DNA of 64,000 nt from the NCBI GenBank assembly GCA_035534175.1, contig DATLSM010000097.1, forward strand, positions 9,763 to 73,762, written 5' to 3'. This stretch comes from DATLSM01 sp035534175 (GTDB taxonomy: Bacteria > Actinomycetota > Thermoleophilia > Solirubrobacterales > 70-9). This document shows, piece after piece, positions 59,947 through 64,000 of the stretch (its first letter is position 1; the number at the start of each line of letters is the position of its first letter). Made by a program: the position numbers and the translations under genes. Below the pieces are notes generated by a model. That model ran no database searches. It saw only the letters and a program-made list of their open reading frames with translations, and was not told the DNA's origin.

Positions 59947-62016
59947 GTGGCGACCGCACACCTTGGCGACCGGATCAGACGTGGCCGAGTACACGGCCGA
60001 TACTTCCGGGAGAACTTCGCTCAGGGCGGGCTCGACCTCTCGCAGATCTTGATCGAGCTGATCACGAACTCCGATGCCGCGATCGCGGCGACAGGGCGCG
60101 ACAGCGGCCGAATCGAGCTTTACGTCGGCCCACCCGACCCCGAGCAGAAGGAGCGTTGGAAGCGCGAATCGCGGGCCCTGGGCCTGCCCGCCCAACGCCC
60201 CTGGCGCACCGAGATCCGATGCTCCGATGACGGCATAGGCGTCAATGCCAAGCAGGTCGACGCCCGACTCGGCGTGCTGGGAGGGCTGCCCGAGGACGAA
60301 CGCCAGCGGGGGTTGTTCGGCCGCGGCCTGCGCGACGTCTGGCTCGCCCAGGGGGCGGGACGGATCGAGGGGATACGCGACGGGCACGCCGTCGAGTCTT
60401 GGTTCCTGCCGTCCGCCGGCGACGATCCGTATCTCTACGTCCACGTGCTCGATGAGGCGGACGGCCCGCGTGCACGTCGGGTGTTGGGGCTGGAGCAGGG
60501 CGCCCGGGTCACCGTGCCGCTAACCGAGGCAAGGCCGCCGGGCGCCGCCCGTCTTCGCAACCTCGTCTCCAACCTCGTGCAGCTTCGCCCAGTGCTCGAG
60601 GATCCGAGCCGCGAGCTGTGGCTGGAGCTGCCTGGTGAGACACCGGGGCTGGTCTTGCACTTCGCGCCGGAGCCTGACCCCGAACGACCGCTGCTGCTCG
60701 ACGAAACTGTGAAGATCGCCAGCGGCATCGAAGCCCAGATCGTTGTTCGCCGCGCCGCGGCGCCGATCCCGCTGAGCCCCTCTCGCGCCCTTCGCCGCGG
60801 CGGCCTGCTGATTCGCTCCGGCCGCACCACGCATGAAACGACGCTGGGCAGTTACGAGGGCCGGCCCGGCGCGCGCCACCTATTCGGCGAAGTCGTCTGC
60901 GAGGGAATCGAACGGCTCCAGCGCAAGGCCCTGTACTCCTCGCAACCTCAGGTGCTGGTCAAGGTCGACCGCTCTGGGCTCAACGAGAACCACCCGGTCA
61001 TCCGTGACTTGCGCGCGGCGATCGACCGTGCCCTGCGACCGATCGTCGAGGCCGAGGAGAAGCGCGCCGAGAGCGGCACCGTTCGCCCCGGACGCGAGCT
61101 GCGTGCCCGCGATCAGGTTGGGCTGCGGGCGCTCAACGATGTACTTCGCAGTGCCTTCGACGCTCCCGGCTCCGCCGGCTTCGGGCGCGGCACCAATGCC
61201 AGCGAGCGGGCGCCGTTGCCCGACCCCGAAAGCGATCCGGAGCCGCCGAGTGCGAACGGCGGCCCGCCGGGAAGGGGAGAGACGATGAGCCTCGAGGCGG
61301 CGATGCGCTTCAAGCAGTCGCCGCTGCGCCTTCGCCCCGGCGAGCAACGCAGCTTCTCGATCCTCTTCGACCCGATGCGCGTTGCGGCGGGTGCTGAGGT
61401 CTCGCTGAAATCCGAGCCAGGCATCACCGCTCGTTTTCGGGGCGCACACCGCGTACCGGAGCCGAGCAAACAGGGCTGGGCGCGCGTCGCTGGCCGCGTG
61501 CGCGCCCTAGCGAGTGCCGAGCCGGGTTCCCGTCTCACCGTCACAGCGGAGGCGGCAGGTCACTCCGCGGAGCTCGAGGTGCTGATCGTTCGCCACCGGG
61601 CCAGCGGTTGGGTGCGCGAGATTGCCCGCAAGGACGTCGACTCCCAGATTGAGGCAGAGTTCGATCCCGAGTCGGGGGTGGTCACGGTGTACGAGGGTCG
61701 GCGAGAGTTCCGCGCCCTCGAGCGCGCCGCTCGCCGCGCCGGGCTACCGCGCCGGCGCGGCCGCGAGTACCTGCCCTACCGGATGCTGGAGGTGGAGGTT
61801 GCGGCCAATGCCGTGTATGCCTGGGCGGCGGAGCGCGTTCTGGAGAGACGCTTCGCTGAGAGCCTCCCATCCGACCCGGCGCGCTACGCCGCTGCGGTCC
61901 GGCTGGAGGCGCAGGCTCTTCGTCACCGTGCCCACGAGAAGCTGATGCGGGCGTTCCTCGATCCCGCAGTGTTCGAGGGGACTTCCGCTCCGCCTGAGCG
62001 CCTCAACCGGGGATAG
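59947..62016 (+). CDS. GHKL (HSP90-like) ATPase of unknown role
   Basis: 689 residues from a GTG. The Bergerat ATP site is present: N box ELITNSDAAI (37-46), G1 DDGIG (94-98), and a G2 variant GLFGRGLRD (122-130). A transducer-like domain follows (about 200-400, KVDRSGLNENHPVIRDLRAAIDRAL). After an acidic/Pro linker (420-445) comes an Ig-like beta region (about 455-550, LRLRPGEQRSFSILFDPMRVAAGAEVSLKS) and a helical C-terminus. It differs from HtpG, MutL and sensor kinases: no His box and no HtpG signature. Could be a chaperone-like or DNA-associated ATPase. It follows lon-hxlR on the same strand after a 286-bp gap. Confidence 0.75.
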   Translation: MATAHLGDRIRRGRVHGRYFRENFAQGGLDLSQILIELITNSDAAIAATGRDSGRIELYVGPPDPEQKERWKRESRALGLPAQRPWRTEIRCSDDGIGVNAKQVDARLGVLGGLPEDERQRGLFGRGLRDVWLAQGAGRIEGIRDGHAVESWFLPSAGDDPYLYVHVLDEADGPRARRVLGLEQGARVTVPLTEARPPGAARLRNLVSNLVQLRPVLEDPSRELWLELPGETPGLVLHFAPEPDPERPLLLDETVKIASGIEAQIVVRRAAAPIPLSPSRALRRGGLLIRSGRTTHETTLGSYEGRPGARHLFGEVVCEGIERLQRKALYSSQPQVLVKVDRSGLNENHPVIRDLRAAIDRALRPIVEAEEKRAESGTVRPGRELRARDQVGLRALNDVLRSAFDAPGSAGFGRGTNASERAPLPDPESDPEPPSANGGPPGRGETMSLEAAMRFKQSPLRLRPGEQRSFSILFDPMRVAAGAEVSLKSEPGITARFRGAHRVPEPSKQGWARVAGRVRALASAEPGSRLTVTAEAAGHSAELEVLIVRHRASGWVREIARKDVDSQIEAEFDPESGVVTVYEGRREFRALERAARRAGLPRRRGREYLPYRMLEVEVAANAVYAWAAERVLERRFAESLPSDPARYAAAVRLEAQALRHRAHEKLMRAFLDPAVFEGTSAPPERLNRG

Positions 62017-62219
62017 TTGCGCTTGCCCGCCGTGCGGGAATCCACCGCGCCATCCTCTCAACCGTCGAGAATTCAACCCGAAGGTTTGTATTTTACGAAG
62101 CTTTGCTGTCTCCGAAACCTTTCGGCAGTTCTGGTTGAAGAAGAGTGCGCCTCAAGAGGGGCGCTGGCCGCCATTTCCTACAGCGAGAACGCGAGCGTTG
62201 ATGCTCTTCTCTCTTTGCC

Positions 62220-62247
62220 TTGTAGGCTGAGGACATACTCATATACC
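62220..62247 (+). promoter_or_regulatory. Probable promoter of the Usp gene
   Basis: TTGTAG (62220-62225), 16 bp, TATACC (62242-62247). The RNA start would be near 62254, leaving about 47 nt of leader with a GAGGA ribosome site. Confidence 0.4.
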
Positions 62248-62300
62248 GTGGCCGCTCGGCGCAGATTGTGTGCTCATAAGGACCGCGATGAGGATTTGCC

Positions 62301-62759
62301 ATGACTAAACCGGTGTTGTTCTGCTACGACGGATCAGACGGCTCGAGGTCGGCGCTGCTGGCCGCTGCCGAGCTCGTAGTGCACCCTGCCGATGCCGTGG
62401 TTCTGACCGTGTGGATGCCCGCAGTGGTCAGCCTAGTTCGAGCTGGCTCGTTTCTGACCGCCGTCCCTAACGAGGGCGAGATAGACGAGCAAGAGGCCGC
62501 CTACGCAAAACGAATCGCTGAGGAGGGTGCCGCAAACGCCCGCAAACGCGGCTACAACGCCTCGGCGCGAATCGCGAAAGCCGACGTCTCAGTCGTCGGG
62601 ACGATTGGCGAGATCGCTGAAGAAATCGACGCTGGACTGATTGTCTGCGGCCAGCGTGGACGCGGCGCATTCCGCAGCACCCTGCTCGGCAGCGTCTCGC
62701 ATGGACTCTCGACCCACGCGCAACGGCCGGTGCTGATCGTTCCTGACCACGCGGGATAA
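62301..62759 (+). CDS. Universal stress protein (UspA family)
   Basis: 152 residues. N-terminal PVLFCYDGSDGSRSALLAAAELV and the ATP-binding loop CGQRGRGAFRSTLLGSVSHGLSTHAQRPVLIVP, which matches GxxGxG(9x)GS. Such proteins bind ATP and help survive starvation or oxidative stress. The gene has its own probable promoter and follows the Lon-HxlR-ATPase block on the same strand. Confidence 0.9.
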   Translation: MTKPVLFCYDGSDGSRSALLAAAELVVHPADAVVLTVWMPAVVSLVRAGSFLTAVPNEGEIDEQEAAYAKRIAEEGAANARKRGYNASARIAKADVSVVGTIGEIAEEIDAGLIVCGQRGRGAFRSTLLGSVSHGLSTHAQRPVLIVPDHAG

Positions 62760-62790
62760 CTGCCGCCGGATCGGTGAGAGCGGCGCCCGC

Positions 62791-64000
62791 CTACTTGGGC
62801 GCTGGAGGTGGGCGGTCGGCTGGGGCGCTGCTGCGGGACGCGGTCGGCCTGTCTTCCGGGGCGCGGTCTGGCAGCGTGATCTGCTCAATGTGCACCGCGA
62901 CGCCGAAGTGACAACAGGGTCCGGTAACCAAGATCGCGGTCGCTGGCGCCGCTGATCTCGACGCGATTGCCGTTCCGTAGTCCACGGCCTTCTTTGGTGC
63001 CGGGGAGCTGCTCTTGCGCTTTGACGGAAGAATGAGCAGTGCAAGCAGCAGCCCCAAGGCGAAGATTCCGGCGGCCCAGGCGAACGCGGTGGTGTAGCCG
63101 TGGACTGCTGCCGCATTGATGACTCCAGGCGTCCCAGCGTGGCTGGAAGCGTAGGCGGCGGTCGCGCTGGCGAAGATTGTGCTCAACAGCGCGGTGCCAA
63201 CCGAACCGCCTACTTGCTGGGAGGTGTTGACCATCGCGGAGGCGACGCCAGCCTCGGAGCTCTCGATTCCGAGGGTGGCGGTGCTGAAGGCGGGCGCGAA
63301 GATGCAGCCCATGCCGAGGCCGGTGATGACCAGCGCGGGCAGGACGTGGCTTGCGTAGCTGGCGCCGGGGGAGAGGCGGGTTAGCAGAAGCATCGCGATC
63401 AATCCGAGCGTCATCCCGACCGCAACCAGTGGCTTTGCGCCTGTGCGGTAGAGCAGCTTGGTCTGCACCGTCGTGGAGGTGACGACGAGAGCGGCGGTCA
63501 TCGGCAGGAACGACAGGCCGGTCTTGATCGGAGAGAAGCCGAGGCTCTCTTGCATGTAGTAGGTCAAGAAGAGGAAGACAGCGAAGACCCCGGCGCCCGC
63601 CAGAAGGATCGACAGGTAGGCGCCGCCCCGGGCGCGGTCCCTGACGATATGTAGCGGGAGGAGGGGATCCGTCTTGCGGCGCTCGACTGCCACGAACGCG
63701 GCGAGCAGGACCACGCTGGCGGCGAGTGAGACGATCGTCAGCGGCGTCGTCCACGAGTGCGTCTCGGCATTGGAGAACCCGTAGACCAGCGCGAACAGGC
63801 CGCCGCCGGCGAGTAGGACACCTCGGATGTCGATACGCGGGCGTCCCTCAGGCGGATGGAGGCCCTGGCGCCAGATCTCGCGGAAGACACCGGCTTGCTC
63901 CCACTCCTGGAAGCGCCGGTGGGCGGTGCTCGAATTGCACACGCCGGTGACGTTGAGGGCGTTCCACTGCATCCCCGTTCGCAACACCAACAGGATCGCG
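62791..64000 (-). CDS. Truncated MFS (DHA2) transporter fused to transposase N-terminus
   Basis: The frame is open to the right edge. Residues about 50-330 are the second half of an EmrB/QacA-type drug exporter: RIDIRGVLLAGGGLFALVYGFSNAETHSW, then LPLHIVRDRARGGAYLSILLAGAGVFAVFLFLTYYMQESLGFSPIKTGLSFLP and about eight helices. The first half with the proton-coupling motifs is missing. About 45 N-terminal residues instead come from an IS5-type transposase (next entry), joined in frame near 63860. The C-terminal 60 residues are Pro/Ala/Ser-rich and lineage-specific. Export function is almost certainly lost. Confidence 0.7.
   Translation of the reverse strand, partial: AILLVLRTGMQWNALNVTGVCNSSTAHRRFQEWEQAGVFREIWRQGLHPPEGRPRIDIRGVLLAGGGLFALVYGFSNAETHSWTTPLTIVSLAASVVLLAAFVAVERRKTDPLLPLHIVRDRARGGAYLSILLAGAGVFAVFLFLTYYMQESLGFSPIKTGLSFLPMTAALVVTSTTVQTKLLYRTGAKPLVAVGMTLGLIAMLLLTRLSPGASYASHVLPALVITGLGMGCIFAPAFSTATLGIESSEAGVASAMVNTSQQVGGSVGTALLSTIFASATAAYASSHAGTPGVINAAAVHGYTTAFAWAAGIFALGLLLALLILPSKRKSSSPAPKKAVDYGTAIASRSAAPATAILVTGPCCHFGVAVHIEQITLPDRAPEDRPTASRSSAPADRPPPAPK
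63860..64000 (-). mobile_element. IS5-family transposase N-terminal fragment
   Basis: On the minus strand the frame reads AILLVLRTGMQWNALNV then STAHRRFQEWEQAGVFREIWRQGL, the DUF4096-type N-terminal domain of IS5-family transposases. The catalytic DDE part is absent; the fragment ends where the transporter sequence begins (HPPEGRPRID). It continues beyond the window. Confidence 0.7.

Noticed and set aside
57053..62016. BREX or other named defence island involving the Lon gene
   Set aside because: This is an ordinary Lon with AAA+ and Ser-Lys protease domains; no BrxC, PglX or PglZ homologue is nearby.
59947..62016. MutL, HtpG or sensor kinase identity for the GHKL ATPase
   Set aside because: The N and G1 boxes fit the superfamily only; the MutL, HtpG and histidine-kinase signatures are missing.
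1..64000. CRISPR arrays, rRNA and tRNA genes
   Set aside because: No regularly spaced repeats and no sequence resembling conserved rRNA or tRNA arms were found on reading.

Overview
The window is high-GC, densely coded DNA. It most likely comes from a soil actinobacterium of the Thermoleophilia/Solirubrobacterales type. The strongest hint is the set of very large secreted beta-propeller/fibronectin-type proteins at 0-9.4 kb, with Arg/His-rich C-terminal tails, and a related propeller/PKD protein at 49.2-51.1 kb. Abundant TetR, PadR and MerR regulators, F420-type (DDN-like) nitroreductases, GNAT acetyltransferases and a PknB-like kinase fit the same group. This assignment is inferred from protein style, not from a marker gene. 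I see no rRNA, no tRNA and no CRISPR array.

Layout. 0-9.4 kb: an overlapping minus-strand operon of three secreted surface proteins behind a clear promoter at 9442-9471. 9.7-18.1 kb: a dead IS982-type transposase, a choice-of-anchor protein, a lipoprotein, an alpha/beta hydrolase, a Fic protein preceded by an unusual TCCAAA/TTTGGA array, and two envelope proteins. 18.6-25.8 kb: PadR, a DDN-like reductase, TetR-methyltransferase, GNAT-PEP mutase, MerR facing a small membrane protein, and a GMC oxidoreductase. 26.2-31.5 kb: a small membrane protein, a toxin-antitoxin pair, a biotin-enzyme carboxyltransferase, an epoxide-hydrolase-like enzyme and an HU protein. 31.8-43.5 kb: lipid and acyl-CoA enzymes (thioesterase, MaoC, patatin), detoxification proteins (OsmC, glutaredoxin-like, DDN), a TauE exporter, TetR-GNAT, methyltransferase and SDR. 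44-48.1 kb: a Ser/Thr kinase, a crotonase and a PadR/membrane-protein operon. 48.4-57 kb: a decay zone with IS21-like ends, an orphan VapB, an intact RHH/PIN module and at least six gene stumps. 57-62.8 kb: a stress block on the plus strand with Lon, HxlR, an unusual GHKL ATPase and a universal stress protein. The right edge is an IS5-type transposase fragment fused in frame to a decapitated MFS exporter.

How the genes work together. Many regulators sit beside or overlap their probable targets: PadR with a membrane protein, MerR with a divergent membrane protein, TetR with a methyltransferase, TetR with GNAT. Several carry clear inverted repeats at their own start. Metabolic genes point to fatty-acid and xenobiotic turnover. 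The window also records repeated insertion and deletion, seen as truncated dehydrogenase, DapA-like, ICMT, SnoaL, iron-sulfur/CDGSH, recombinase and transporter genes. The least explained intact gene is the GHKL ATPase at 59.9-62.0 kb. No complete, clearly new multi-gene system is evident; the best leads are listed as findings.
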